Shown here: piece after piece, positions 1 through 11,329 of the stretch
Numbering within the stretch: position 1 is the first letter of the stretch
Layout of the letters: the number at the start of each line of letters is the position of its first letter
Translations under genes and position numbers: made by a program
Assembly (NCBI GenBank): GCA_050084515.1
Contig: CM114272.1
Span: 4,898,001-4,962,000, forward strand
From: Blasia pusilla
Taxonomy: Eukaryota; Marchantiophyta; Marchantiopsida; Blasiales
DNA length: 64,000 nucleotides
Direction: 5' to 3'
Notes under the pieces: model-generated
Told to the model about the DNA's origin: nothing
Seen by the model: the letters and a program-made list of their open reading frames with translations, nothing else
Database searches by the model: none

Positions 1-136
1 CTCAGACAAGTTAGCTGGTCAAGAAACCGACTCCATTTTCAAGCGGGTAAGAGAGGTTCTGGGTTTTTTTAATTATGTGAATTGCAATTCATTGGGATTT
101 CAGTGTAGCTTATTCCTCTTGTCCCGGTTTTGACAG

Positions 137-609
137 GTGGTAAAGCATATGGCACTCATGGAGGGCCACAACGCCCTAAGGATTCCACTCTGCCGATTAA
201 GGACAATGGAATACGTCCGCGAAATACAGTCCGACGAGGACATCGCAAAGCTAAAACAATCGGCGGCAACAGCATCCTACGTGGACTGTTTTCCTCCCTT
301 CTATGTTCAGCCTTACGACGAGCATGGAATCCAAGCTCTGGTTACCGAGGAGGACTTGGAAAATCTCGACACATTCTAGAGGATGCAAGACCAGGACTTC
401 AGAAGGCAAGTTGAGGGCACGGAATTCAGCTGGATGAGGAATCTGCATTTCTTCATCTGGGATGGAAATCACAGGTTCATGGCGTGGACCAAGTTTGCGG
501 AGGAGCACCCCAACTCATTGGAGGCACATTTTTGCGTGAAGGCAGTGGTCCTTCACCCATACCCTCATCACATGGCGACGGTGGAGATGGCAATGCACGC
601 CATGAACAC
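137..609 (+). pseudogene. Exon B of copy 1: ParB/sulfiredoxin-like domain
   Basis: This 473-nt exon starts after a TTTTGACAG acceptor and ends at a GTAAGT donor. It starts with VVKHMAL. Codons 25-45 hold the segment typical of ParB N-terminal domains (Ile-Pro-Leu, then VREIQ, then a DEDIAKLKQS helix). Codons 108-113 hold WDGNHR, equivalent to the DGxHR loop of ParB and sulfiredoxin folds. Codon 81 is TAG where two other copies have TGG. Exon length is exactly the same in copies 2 and 3. ParB domains bind or hydrolyse nucleotides and often accompany DNA-binding domains; the role in this family is unknown. Confidence 0.68.
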
Positions 610-630
610 GTAAGTATCTTTAACACTTTT

Positions 631-954
631 GCAACTCGTCGGACTCCGACGAGTTGCTCGATTGACGAATGGGTTAGGTTTGTTTAGGCAGAAAGCAACT
701 CGTCGGACTCCGACGGGTTGCTACCCTCATCACAAGGCGGCCTATCGAGCAACCCGTCGGACTCCGACGGTTTGCTTTGGGCCAACAACTAGTTAAATCT
801 ATGTTCAATCATACAAGTCGTCGGAGTCCGACGAGTTGCAATCTTAAAAAAACATCCGAAAAAGCGTGCAGTCCAGCAACCCGCCGGAGTCCGACGAGTT
901 GCTTACCTGGCATTAGCAAATCTGAATGCAACCCGTCGGACTCCGACGGGTTGC
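631..954. repeat. Array of six 27-bp palindromes in intron 1 of copy 1
   Basis: Six palindromes start at 631, 695, 749, 813, 876 and 928, each 27 bp. Arms are GCAACCCGTCG / CGACGGGTTGC or the variant GCAACTCGTCG / CGACGAGTTGC, where both arms have changed together. The 5-nt centres read GACTC or GAGTC. Spacing is 52-64 bp. The array fills the intron between the ParB-like exon and exon C. Confidence 0.9.
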
Positions 955-3109
955 AGGAACCCATGTAATTTCCTGACGGGTTGAGTTTGGATGTGCAGGA
1001 TTGTATCGGAGGGGAATGTCACCCACCATTGGATCCAGGACTGCGATCGGGTGAGGAAGGTGCTTACGACGCACCCGGGAGAGTACAGGGGGTTCTTGGG
1101 CGATGCTCTCGTCAATCAGATGCTTGCAAAGGGTGCTCAAATTAAGAAGAAAACTTGGGCAAACAAGTTTATTTCTCAAGATGCAGCCGTTAACCATCCT
1201 TTGCTGGTCGAAGATACAGGCCGCGAAGAAAAGCGCTGCACTAGAGCTGGAGCGGAGGGAGAAGGTATCTGCGTCTGAGCGCGCCAAATTCATCCAAGCT
1301 GCTGTATCTGCTGCAACAAAATACACGGCGAGCAAGATGCAGCGATACATCAGCATTCTCAACCCCGAACTTGGTCCGGAGTTCTACAAGGAGCTCAAGG
1401 CGATTATCAAGCGTCAGCGGAAGAGGGATGAAGATCCGCATGGTCGGATTGGGGAGAAAGTGTCGCTGGATCGCGTGCATCGTTTTGCGTTATCCAGGAT
1501 TAGCAAGTTCAGGAGGATACGACTGATGAAAATCAGTCTCAAGGGCTCAGAGGCCCAGAAGAGGGTGGCACACCATCCTCCGGGTGTGTCCGATCCAGTG
1601 ATCTCGCATTGGCTACGCGAATGGTCGTTCTGGGACGCGTTGCGGGTAATCGGGAAGTCCGTGCTGGACGGTCTGCAAGCGGAGCTCAGAAGATTAGAGC
1701 CCATTCCGCCGGAAGCAAACCTTGAAAGTTCTGGAGATTACGAGGTTTGGCTCGACGACATCCGGGACAAGCCAACCAAGAACCCTGGATTCAAGACCAT
1801 GTTCAAGGTTTGCGTCCTCCCTCAGGCAGAGCTTGACGAAGAAGTAGAGGGTAACAAACGGGATCAAGTGAAGAAGAAGCGAGATCTACAGGAGCAGACG
1901 GCCGATAATGTTCGACTAAAAGCTGCCCAACGGATGGTATTCAGGTTCCTCGTCCAGTGTAAGAACGCAGGTACGTGGGGAAAATTGCCGGTTGCCTTGA
2001 AATTGTGGGCTTCGCCGCCGGATGCAGAGATATTCTCCATGTACGACGTGGAGATGGGTCAGCACATGTCGGATTGGGAGGTGGAGAATTGCCCCATTTG
2101 GCTCGACTTCAACGACCCTGAAGACATCACCGATAAGGACTTAAGAGTGCTTCATGATGCAGTGGCCTCAGGACAAGACGACATCCCCAATTTCGTCCAG
2201 CCTGAAGACTTCTTCGGAGGAGATGCAGAAGAGCAGGCCCACGAGACAGCTGAGTTGGCTTCCAAGGTCCGGACAGCCAAAGACAAATCCACAGCGGGTC
2301 TCAAAGGCAAGGTGAGGGGAGGGAAAAATTCAGAGGCCGAGACTTCCCAAAGAGAGCCTGAAGATGAGAGGCCAGAGGCGGAATCGTCCGGACGAGCGGG
2401 AAGAGAGGGTCGGACCAGGTCCTCGGCGAAGAAAACGCCACCAGAATCCGAGGTCATCGAAACCCCGACCAGCCATCCCCAGACTAGAGAGAAGCGGAAG
2501 CGAGAGGTGCCCGGGTTGTCCCAAGGAGAATACAGCCCATCATCCTTGGGAAGACACAGACAAACAACGACCCGGACAAGCGTCCTCCTTCAGCTCACCT
2601 CTTTCTTGGATGAGCCGAATAGCCGATTCTCAAGCGTCGACAACTCCCATCGAAAAATTGACAATGCTGGGAAGGAAGCTCCAACGAAACGGGCACGCTG
2701 CCTGGACGGTGAATGGAGTGGTGGAAGAGGTTGCGGTGGATCTCTTGATCGCCGATCTGCCCTCGGGGTTGCGACTTTGGGGCGAAAATCCGGCGGATGA
2801 GGTACCGAGTGGAATCGCCGCTCACTTATGACCAGATTGCACTTTTGTTCTCCTTGCGCACGCCTATCTGAGTGACAGGGGCTGCTTCTTGGTGTTGACT
2901 GGAGGGAGCGAGGACGAGGTCTTCAACCTCCAGTGCGTCAAGAGGTCGCTAAAGTGGAGGACGGCACAATCTTGGATCATAAAAAACGAGTACCCACTCC
3001 GATCCGCAACGAGTCAGATTCGGGTAAGGCTATATTCCTGTACAATAATTTCAATTATCTTATAATGATGTGTAGAATGAGAGTCAGTCTGGGTTTTTTT
3101 TGTCCGTGA

Positions 3110-3481
3110 GCAACCCATCGGAAGGCGACGGGTTGCTGGCTTAGAGCAGCCCATGCTCGGCTGAGAGCAACCCGTCGGTTTTCGACGGGTTGCATCTTTC
3201 CCACATACAGAGGGAAAACCACGGTGTACCTGCAACCCGTCGGAACCCGACGGGTTGCAGTTGATTTTGGTTTTTGGATGCAACGTGTCTAATAGCGACG
3301 GGTTGCTATCAGACGGGTTGGTCTCAGGCGAGCATGGGCTGGACTAGGCCAGCAACCCGTCGCCTTCCGACGGGTTGCATCCGAAAACCAAAATCAACTT
3401 GGAAAACCCAAAAGCAACTGCAACCCGTCGGGTTCCGGACGGGTGGGTCCAGACAAAAAACCCGTCGGACTCGGCGAGTTG
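3110..3481. repeat. Palindrome array in the last intron of copy 1
   Basis: Complete 27-bp units start at 3110, 3167, 3232, 3280 and 3352, and damaged units lie near 3308, 3420 and 3459. Centres vary (GAAGG, GTTTT, GAACC, CCTTC) while the 11-bp arms stay nearly constant. The sequence between units differs from that in intron 1, although the palindrome is the same. Confidence 0.88.
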
Positions 3482-4288
3482 ATCCAAAGTCAGTTATTGA
3501 AAATCTTCTCAAGGCGACTTCTTTAGTTTCTAACATTGTTTTGTGCTGATTTACAGATGGACCACTCCTACGTGTACTGTTTCGTTTGGCCCGGGCACCA
3601 TTTCCAGGTGTTCAAGATCCAGGATCCTGTGGATCCATGCTCAGATGGGTACAGCTTAGATAGTTTGTACAATTCCCCCCCGGGAATTTACATGCAAGAC
3701 GATACCCATACGGGTGGAAGGGAAAAGTCGCCAGCCCTGATGCAACGCTCATCGAGCTCTACTCAAGGCCGGGTGACTTGGTGTTCGACTTAGTGGGCCT
3801 TTCAGGGGCGAGTATCAGAGGCGCCTGGCAGAGTGGCAAGAACATTCTCTGCCTCAAGGGAAGGCAGGAACTGTTTGACCTTTGCAAGGAGGCAAAGGCA
3901 GAATACGAAAGGCTCGTTGGGGCGTACAACTCTCCACCGAAGCTGAGAGCTCCGGTTCCAGAGCCACCCTTGGTAGTGACTCCATCGTCACTTCCAACGA
4001 TTCCCAAAATCGGGAGGGTAAGGCCGAAAGTGATTTTGCAAGAGCTCTCGGAAGATGACGAGTGAGTTCAAAGAACTCAACGACCCAGCTTGACTGCAGC
4101 GTTTGGAGCAGGGAGTTTTTTGATAATTTGGCAAAAGATTTCATAGAATAGATCAAATGTACAGTTCCGAGCTTTTTTCGGATGATATAAAGCAGAAGAT
4201 TTTTTCGATCGATGGTGGTGCTTGTAAATGTTTGGTGATCATTTTGTCTTTTCGAATGTGATCGTCTATGTACTCCACGGTCTTCTAC

Positions 4289-4436
4289 TTTGCAACCCGT
4301 CGGATTTCTCCTGCTTGCAATTTTCACTTTATGACCACTACAACCCGTCGGATTTCTCCTCCTTGCAACTTTTCTCTTTTTGACCACTGGACCCTTTTTA
4401 CCACCTCCAGGCAACCTATCTGATTCCGACAAGTTG
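4289..4436. repeat. Half-site and degenerate palindromes between the last MTase exon and exon Z
   Basis: Two partial copies (left arm AACCCGTCGGA followed by TTTCTCC instead of a right arm) start near 4291 and 4342, and one diverged full copy lies near 4409-4436. The half sites show that the unit can also persist as one arm. Confidence 0.7.
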
Positions 4437-4482
4437 CCTGATCGGACCCTTTCGGATCAGGCAGTCTGGCGGGCTTCTTCCC

Positions 4483-4782
4483 TTGGCACCTTCCCCTCAA
4501 CTCGTAAAGGCAGGCGTAGGCTTTGATACTGGATGGGTGTCACATTGCAGAGCGTACAAGGTATACTGCCGAGGAAGGCGGTGGGACTCGAGACAGGTTA
4601 CATGGGACCGTTATGGTGTACCTAGGGGGGGGCCAAGGCTCTCAAATTCGCCAAAATTTTTGATCCCCGTCTACAACCGGCGAGAGGAGCCACTTGAATC
4701 CCAGAACATTCCTTTGGTACTGTCACCGAGGAGAGTTAGGAGTAAATTTGTAGATGACGAGGCTGAAGAAATCATAGACTAG
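4483..4782 (+). pseudogene. Exon Z, copy 1: diverged duplicate of the terminal MTase exon
   Basis: The open frame ends with an acidic tail (DDEAEEIID, stop 4780-4782) and contains WVSHCRAYKVYCRGRRWDS. Compared with exon Z at 31613-31936 and 43179-43498, this copy has lost its acceptor and the first codons, so the Met at 4483 is not the original start. The following 90 bp align with the 3' UTR after the last MTase exon (4066-4160): both have a stop, AATGTAC, a CGAG-TCGG stem and AGATTTTTT. That common layout shows Z and E are tandem duplicates. The segment around KVYCRGRRW may correspond to the post-SAM-motif strand of E (KNILCLKGRQ). Function is unknown. Confidence 0.5.
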
Positions 4783-4816
4783 GTTCAATGTACATTTCCG
4801 AGGTTCCTTCGGAGGT

Positions 4817-4822
4817 AATAAA
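4817..4822 (+). promoter_or_regulatory. Candidate polyadenylation signal after exon Z copy 1
   Basis: AATAAA lies 35 bases after the Z stop codon. The same hexamer is present in the minus-strand Z copy at 31573-31578 and is missing from the Z copy near 43145, where the region has a short deletion. Confidence 0.45.
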
Positions 4823-4889
4823 GTACGAGATTTTTTAAACCCATAATGGTGTTTGTAAAAGTTTTCTGGAATATGTTTTTTGGACTTGT

Positions 4890-5531
4890 GGAGGTGGTGC
4901 AAGAGAAAGGCCCAGCAGCAGGCTGTCCAAGAACAAGTCAAGAAGATTGTACAAGGTGATAATGCAGCCAAGTCACTCCATTGACCTCAAGCCTAGAGGA
5001 GACAAGGGAGATGGTGTAGGCACTAGGGAGTCTCCAAGGTATCCAATGAAGGAGATAGAGTGCTTGATTGTTGTTGTAGAGGAGGGTTTGAACCAAGGGG
5101 TGGATCTGATTGTTAGGGCCAAGAAATGAAGAATAAGGGGCTAAGAAGAGGTCAATGGAGGCTGAGCTCAAATGCTTGGACTCTTGTGGGCTAGAAGATT
5201 CCTCATGGAAGCCTAGAGGACCTCATTTGAAGGCCATAAAGCTTGAGAATCCAAGGGAGAGATCTATGGAGTTGAGAGGATCCAAGGAGTGATTTCTGGA
5301 AGATTTGTGCAGGTGGAGCTAAGTGGAGGTGTGAACTGAGGGCAGGGCTCGAACCAGATTGAGAAGAAGCAAGCATGGGAAGAATATAGAGGTAGATCTC
5401 ACCTTCAAGCATGTCCAAGAGACAGGTGGAGCCTATGCCATCAATGTTGCTCAAGAGGCTTTAGTTAGGGCAGGTTCAGAAGTAGATGAGGTAGAAATTT
5501 CAGGCAGTAGATGCCTTGGAGTAGATGCTTA
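4890..5531. other. Unassigned stretch between module copy 1 and the dispersed repeat
   Basis: Similarity to the sequence downstream of the other Z copies stops at about 4890. The rest is purine-rich on the plus strand with several short open frames and no recognisable domain, promoter or repeat. It may be a decayed coding remnant. Confidence 0.3.
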
Positions 5532-5897
5532 GGGTTGGCATCCGGGTGATCCTCAAACAAAAATACCAAGGGCACTGCTTTTTTTTGACCGAGATGAGGA
5601 GATGTTAAGAAACTTAGGCTCACATGGAGAGTGATGGAAAAATGTTTGTAGTGGTCTTATGATGTCTACTTTTTTTTCGCCCCAAGGAAAAAGTAGGTTT
5701 TTTTAGGGCCAAATGTGGACCACTACCTACTCTCTTCTAAAGATTTCATGGATTTGAAAGCAAACAAAAATTTCAAATATGTCATAAAGTTTTGAAGAGA
5801 GGAGGCGGATTTGGCCCTTTTTTTTTAAGAGAGACTCTCCTCTCTTCCTCTCTTCCTCTCCTCTCTTACTCTCTCCTGCCAGAATACCAGCCCCCCA
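5532..5897 (+). repeat. Dispersed repeat of about 300-370 bp, copy I
   Basis: The segment contains TTAAGAAACTTAGGCTCA, then a conserved A/T-rich body, a CT-rich tract (CTCTCCTCTCTTCCTC) and the end CCAGAATACCAGCCCCC. Two more copies lie at 19751-20037 (same orientation, shorter left end) and 30618-30955 (opposite orientation). It abuts the truncated copia element on its right. It could be an LTR or a non-autonomous element; no target duplication was evident. Confidence 0.65.
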
Positions 5898-5904
5898 GAA
5901 ATAT

Positions 5905-8399
5905 GGCATGGTTGCTGATTTACCAACAATTTATGGAGTGTTGGATACTTGTGAAGCTTGTATGATGGGCAAGCAACACCGACAACCATTTCCACAAGAG
6001 TCCAGCAATAGGGCGAAGGCTCCTCTAGAGTTGATACATGCTGACCTCTGTGGTAAAATGAGAACAGTGGCATTAGGTGGTTCTTCCTACTTCTTTTTAG
6101 TTGTCGACGATTATAGTAGGAAGATGTGGGTGTATTTCCTTCGTGATAAGGCAAGTGCTTTTGGAAAATTTAAAGTATGGCACAAGCTGGTTGAGAATGA
6201 GACAGGAAAGAAGGTACAAAAGCTTCGCACCGATCGAGGAGGAGAATTCTTATCAACAGAATTCAACAAATATTTGGGGGAGCATGGAATCAAGCGACAG
6301 TTAATCACGGCACATACACCACAACAAAATGGAGTTGTTGAGCATCGAAACCGTACAGTGGTGGAGATGGCAAGATGTATGATGAAAGCAAAAGGTTTGA
6401 TAGAAGGATTTTGGGTTGAAGCTGTTAATATGCCGTATACATTCTAAATAGAAGTGCTACCAAGTCATTGCAAGACATGACTCCTCATCAATCATACTCA
6501 GGTAAGGTACCATCAGTCCAACATTTCAGGACTTTTGGTAGTGAGTGTTTTGTACATATTCCTGAAGCATCGAGGACCAAGCTGGAGTCCAAGAGCAGGA
6601 AGTGCATCTTTATGGGATATAGTGATGAGTCTAAAGCTTATCGCCTTTGGTGTCCTGAGGAAAAGAAGATGCTTGTGAGTCGTGATGTGGTGTTCTAGGA
6701 AGAGCCTCGTGAAGTGGCAGATATCAGTGGTCCGTCCACATTATCATCAAACGAAGAGATAACCCACCAGAGCACACCACAAATGTTTACACCAGATCAT
6801 CAAGAAGAAGAATTTGGTGATGATTACAAAGAGCAATCTGCTCTTCCACTACGGTCGTCATACCCTAAGTGGATAAAGCAGCTCTTGGATGGTAAGGATC
6901 CACCAGCAACTCATGAAGTTGTTACACATCCAAGGAGATCCAAGAGCCTAGAGGAGCAGAATAGAGCTTCCGCACATCTCGTCAACATGGCCTTGATGAC
7001 AGAGGTCTTGAAGGTGGAAGAGCCATCATGCTTGGATGAGGCCCTTGCTCATCCTCAATGGAGAGAGGCCATGCAGATGGAGATGGACGCTATTTAGAGG
7101 AATGAAACTTGGACTTTGGTTCAAAATCCAAAGGATAGGAAGATAATACGCACCAAGTGGGTGTACAAGACCAAATACAAGTCGGACGGTACATTGGATA
7201 AATTCAAAGCGAGGTTGGTCGCACAAGGATGCTCACAAATTGAAGGTTTTGACTACTATGAGACTTTTGCTCCTACTGCAAGGATGACAACCATTCGAAT
7301 TGTTCTAGCGGTTGCAAGAACAAGACGTTGGCCTGTATACCAATACTTCATCGATCATTGTATGGGTTGAAGCAAGCCCCAAGGGTATGGTATCAACAAA
7401 TAGATTCATTCTTTCGAGAGAAGGGTCTCATCAAGAGTCTGTCAGAAGCAAATTTGTATGTGTTTTGCAAAGATGGGATGTATATGTTGATAGTCGTGTA
7501 TGTGGATGATCTGATCATCACAAGAGACCACAGTAAGAAAATAGAGGAAATGAAGGGAGTGTTGAAATCTGAGTTTGAAATGTCAGATTTAGGTCTTGTG
7601 CACCACTTTATAAGGTTGGAAATTTGGCAACAGTCAGATTCTATTTTTCTCTCTCAGCAGAAGTATGCTAGAGAAATCTTGAAGGCATTCGGGATGACTG
7701 AGTGTAAGGCAGTGGTTTCGCCAATGGAGGTAGAGTTGAAACTCTCGATGGAGGATGTTTCACGATTGGTAGATGAAAAGTTGTACAGAAAGCTTGTAGG
7801 CAGTTTGATATTTTTGTGTAACACTAGACCAAACATTAGCTTCGCTGTGGGAGTGTTGAGTAGGTTCTCAACTAAGCCTCGTGAGAACCATTGGAAGGCA
7901 GGGATACGTGTGTTGAAGTACATCAAAGGCACTATCGAGTACAGCATCACCTGTGGAGCAGGGACGAAAATGTTTTTGTGATTCGGATTGGGCAGGAGAT
8001 TCAGATTCTCGAAGATCAGTTTCTGGTTATTGCTTCTTGGTAGGATCAGGTGTGGTGTCATGGGTCAGCAAGAAGCAACCTACAGTGGCTCTTTCTTCTA
8101 CCAAGGCAGAGTACAAGGCGGCTTGTTATGCTTCTTGTGAAGCAGTATGGTTGAGATGGATATTGGAGGACATAAGAGAAGCACCAGAAAGTGCTACTGT
8201 AATGTGGTGTGATAATCAGAGTTGCATTGCCATAGCACATAATCCTGTGTTTCATGCTCGTACGAAGCACATAGAGATCCAGTATCACTTTGTTCATGAA
8301 TTGATCGAGAGAGAGGTTTTGAAGTTAGTCTATTGTCCAACAGAGGATAACCATGCAGACATCTTCACAAAAGCTTTGAGCGGAGATCAGCTTCACTGA
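5905..8399 (+). pseudogene. Ty1/copia retroelement pol, 5'-truncated and broken
   Basis: Order is GAG-pre-integrase zinc motif remnant (CEACMMGKQHR), integrase core, reverse transcriptase, RNase H. Integrase residues visible are HADLCG, the VVDDYSRKMW strand, TDRGGEF and the HTPQQNGVVEHRNR region (5908-6447). The reverse transcriptase starts near 7116 (RTKWVYKTK) and has YGLKQAPRVWYQQ and the YVDDL catalytic box near 7499-7513. RNase H has SDWAGD, SSTKAEY and the DNQS segment (7953-8399). Gag, 5' LTR and leader are absent. The frame is interrupted by stops or shifts near 6445, 6696, 7095, 7368 and 7979, and some reverse transcriptase residues before YGLKQ are lost. Order integrase before reverse transcriptase marks copia. 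Confidence 0.92.
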
Positions 8400-8452
8400 C
8401 ATCTGAAGGGTCTTGGCATAGGTCCAAGACAGTAGTCCACATGAGAGTGGAT

Positions 8453-8930
8453 ATTGAGGGGGGGTGTTGTATTCTCAACATCCACTCCTCTGAGCACCAT
8501 TAATCTGATCAGCCCCCTTGTATGAGGAGAAGCCTAGATTGATGGTTCCGACTTAGACGTCAAAGGAGTCAAAGTAATATGACGTAGGTGGTTCACGGAG
8601 TAGCGTTACTAGGTTTATCTAACCCTACGAGTCCTGGAAAAAATTTTCTATTAATAGAAACAAAGAAAAATAGGTAAAAGTCCTAGTTTTCCCGAGTAGT
8701 CAAATAGTCGGGAGCCGCAACGGTAGCGCATTCTCGTATGTCGAGTTATCTCCCAATTCAGGTTCCATCGAAGCTCTTCTGTGAGCTCACGGACGGACTA
8801 AGCCACTTTGTATCTCTAAGTTTTGTAAAGATTTCAGTGATTTCGTCACTTTCTGTTTTCTCACACATATGATTGTCGAAGATTTTTGTTGTTCATCTCG
8901 AATTTGAACTTGAATTCCAAATCTGAGATA
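8453..8930 (+). repeat. Copia polypurine tract and probable 3' LTR
   Basis: GAGGGGGGG at 8456-8464 is a good polypurine tract and is directly followed by TGTTGTATTCTCAAC, a typical LTR start at 8465. The right end of the LTR cannot be fixed because the 5' LTR is missing; a limit between 8860 and 8930 is a guess. Confidence 0.55.
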
Positions 8931-9045
8931 TTCAATGAGCATGTTTACTATTATCTAATGATCGTGCGATGGACTTGCTATATGACATGTGTGTACACTT
9001 TCTTCTTGTAGTGCTTGCATCCTCGATGTTGCCATCCTTTGAACT

Positions 9046-9500
9046 AATTGGGACTATAGTTCTGAAGGACCTAGAATTGGATCCTAAGATCCCAATTGGT
9101 CGGAAATAAATGTAGAATCCCAACCTAAGTTCTCATTGTGTCCTAAACTGCCGTGCCCGCTAAATGTCATTTGAAGCCATATTTAGTCTTAGTCCAATTG
9201 GATCCCTAAATCCAATTCGGGCCATAGAAGGCATCCGGTAAAGGAAAATCTCCATCCTCGATTGGAACTATAGTTCAGAATGGCATTCTCCTAACATCCC
9301 AATAGGTCATAATCAAATATAGAATCGGAACCTAAGTTTTGATTGTGCCCAAACTGCCGCACCCGGTGAATATCATTTGGAGCCATACTTAGTGTAAGTC
9401 AAATTGGAACCTTAGATCCAATTCCAGCTCTAGAAGGCGTCTGGTAAGTGGAATATAACTTTGATTGGAACTATTGTTCCAAATGTCTTTTAATTAGTGG
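9046..9500. repeat. Two diverged tandem units of about 210 bp
   Basis: The phrase GGGACTATAGTT / GGAACTATAGTT / GGAACTATTGTT recurs at about 9049, 9262 and 9466. Between them the order of words is shared (CCAATTGG or CCAATAGG, AACCTAAGTT, AAACTGCCG, CATTTG, AATTGGA). Related phrases continue in looser form to about 9850. No gene is visible. Confidence 0.6.
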
Positions 9501-9941
9501 TAGGTGCTATAATAGTTGTAAAACCTAAAGAGCTCCTTCCGCCGACAATAATCGGTCTACTCCCAAGAGAATGTCCTAGATTCTTTCAGGATAGGGGGGG
9601 TCAAGGGCTTTGAGCTCATTTGCAACTAGAATTCCAAATGCTTTTGAATTGGCACTTAAAATCCAATTCTGGCACTCGGTGGGAGCTTCTCCGCTGCCGA
9701 ACCAGCATATTTTGCTTTCAACTTTAGGGCTATCTCGAGTGGTAGAAACCAAATCATTCTGAGCTCATTTAGAACTAGAGTTTCAAATGGCCTTCAATAA
9801 CCTTCCATTGGAACCATAGTTCCAAATGCCCTAGAAACATCAGTAGGATGTCTTCCAAAGCCCGAACAGCTCCTTCAGCGGGCAATAGTAGGTCTACCGC
9901 CAGGATGACTGTACACATTCGTTGCGGATGGGGGGAATGGG

Positions 9942-11214
9942 TGTAATGTACAAGGATAATAGAAAATGATCTCCTGGCATGAGTATTTGTGAAGCTAGAT
10001 CCCCAAGAAGATCACTATTATGTGAAAAGAGAGTTTAATGTGTTTTGTTATCATGTAAAAGTTATGAATATGTGTATACAAGTCGAAAGCAAACATTCAT
10101 CATGTCATTCTTCCTCTAACAAGTGCCAAGATTTCCTTTCATCTCTCGTTTCAAGTGGAATAAGACGAACACTCTGGCAGGTCCTCACTCAACACCAAAG
10201 ACCCTCACAGAGATCTCAGTAGTGAGACGGCTCTTCCTACTCTCGGAACCTAGTCTGTCTTGGCAAGCTACTCTATGTCAAACAGATTTCTCACATCTCG
10301 CAACTGATTATTCTTTCGGTAAAAGATGCTCTCTTAATCCACTCCTCACTCTGCAAACCCAAGAAGATCACGCATATACACCGCATATCAGAGTGAAAAA
10401 AGGAGGTCTCTATTATTCCATTATGAACAAGAAGGCTTCAAAATATTTACAAGCTCCAGAGGGTACCACTCCCTTGCTTCGACTATTCCTATAGCATAAG
10501 AGGTCGTAAGAGAATGATACTAGAAACTACTTTGATGATATTTAAAAAGCCGCTCAAGCGGTGTCAATACCAAAGATCTGAACCGCTTCTTGCTAAGTAG
10601 CACCTCCTAGGATCTTTTAACTACTTTAATCTACATTTCTCTTGACTCTTCCCTAGGAATCTGCTCGTTTTAATTGCTCTACCTTCCTATCTTCTCGGAA
10701 AAGTCACGTCTGTTCCTAGCCTAACTACTCTAATGGGGTGGCGCTTGAAATCACGGACAGTCCTATCTTTGTTGCGAAGTCTTGACCTCCTCTTCTTCCT
10801 TGACTAATGAAGCGCTTCGCTTGTCCTCGTTTGAGGTACTTTGTTCTTCGTCGTTGCTCCAAGTATTTTGTTATCAAGTACTTGGCTTTATCGTGCTTCG
10901 TCGTCTTTGTTGAGGTACACCGAGCTTCGCTCTTGGTCGTTAGACTTTGTTAGCTCATTTCCCTCTTCTCCAAAGCAAGCCCTTAATTTTCCATCTCTCT
11001 ACCTCATCCTAGGAGCTTCATAATCAATTTCAACACACGTTTTTTAAGACGTGTGAAGAATGACGTAAAGGGAGTTCTTAAAACTTTAAGAACTCCCTTT
11101 ATAAACAGAATTTACTCCCATGTCGTCTTTAGTCTTCATTGCTGAAGACTTCTCTACTCCTTTTTATAAAAATTTGAGCCTAAGCTCAAAATTCTGAAAA
11201 TTGGAGGTATCACA
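9942..11214 (-). repeat. Diverged solo LTR of the gypsy family, minus orientation
   Basis: The edges are TGTAATGTAC on the left and GGTATCACA on the right, matching the ends of the other gypsy LTRs here (TGTGATACC when read on the minus strand). Interior phrases such as GATCCCCAAGAAGATCA, CTCACAGAGATCTCA and GTCAAACAGATTTC match the LTR at 36513-37649. A 5-bp target duplication ATGGG lies at 9937-9941 and 11215-11219. No internal retroelement sequence adjoins it, so it is a solo LTR, older than the others by its divergence. Confidence 0.75.
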
Positions 11215-11329
11215 ATGGGGTGGGACGGAGGGTCCATGAGGCTAATATTATTTGTTTCTTCACTTGAGAATGCTTTGGAACTGGGCCTTAAGCTTCGATT
11301 TGGGTGACCAACGAACAAACCTTGGCAAA

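Larger units (their letters stand above)
2..4065 (+). pseudogene. ParB-like/DNA methyltransferase-like fusion gene, copy 1 (5' end outside window)
   Basis: Exons can be placed by comparison with the other copies: end of exon A 2-46 (donor at 47), exon B 137-609, exon C 999-3023 and last exon E 3557-4065, all with GT-AG borders and matching phases. Exon B carries a ParB/sulfiredoxin-like domain (IPLCRLRTMEYVREIQ, then WDGNHRF). The end of exon C carries methyltransferase motif IV as LLIADLPSG. Exon E carries motif X (REKSPALMQ) and a SAM-type motif (GLSGAS). The order IV-X-I is that of beta-class amino-methyltransferases. It is broken: TAG replaces a Trp codon at 377-379, there are frameshifts near 1190, 2660 and 2850, and one base is lost near 3750 in exon E. 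The middle of exon C (about 1500-2500) is helical and then Lys/Glu/Ser-rich, with no fold I recognise. Domain assignment is by motif only; activity is doubtful. Confidence 0.7.

Noticed and set aside
913-2524. Minus-strand frames opposite exon C of copy 1
   Set aside because: They are shadows; only the plus strand agrees with the other copies and with methyltransferase motifs.
4289-4436. Rho-independent terminators formed by palindromes
   Set aside because: The palindromes are GC-rich stems but lack U-tracts, occur inside introns and promoters in many copies, and the DNA is eukaryotic.
5848-5880. Microsatellite gene feature of its own
   Set aside because: The CT-rich tract is an internal part of the dispersed repeat and recurs in all three of its copies.
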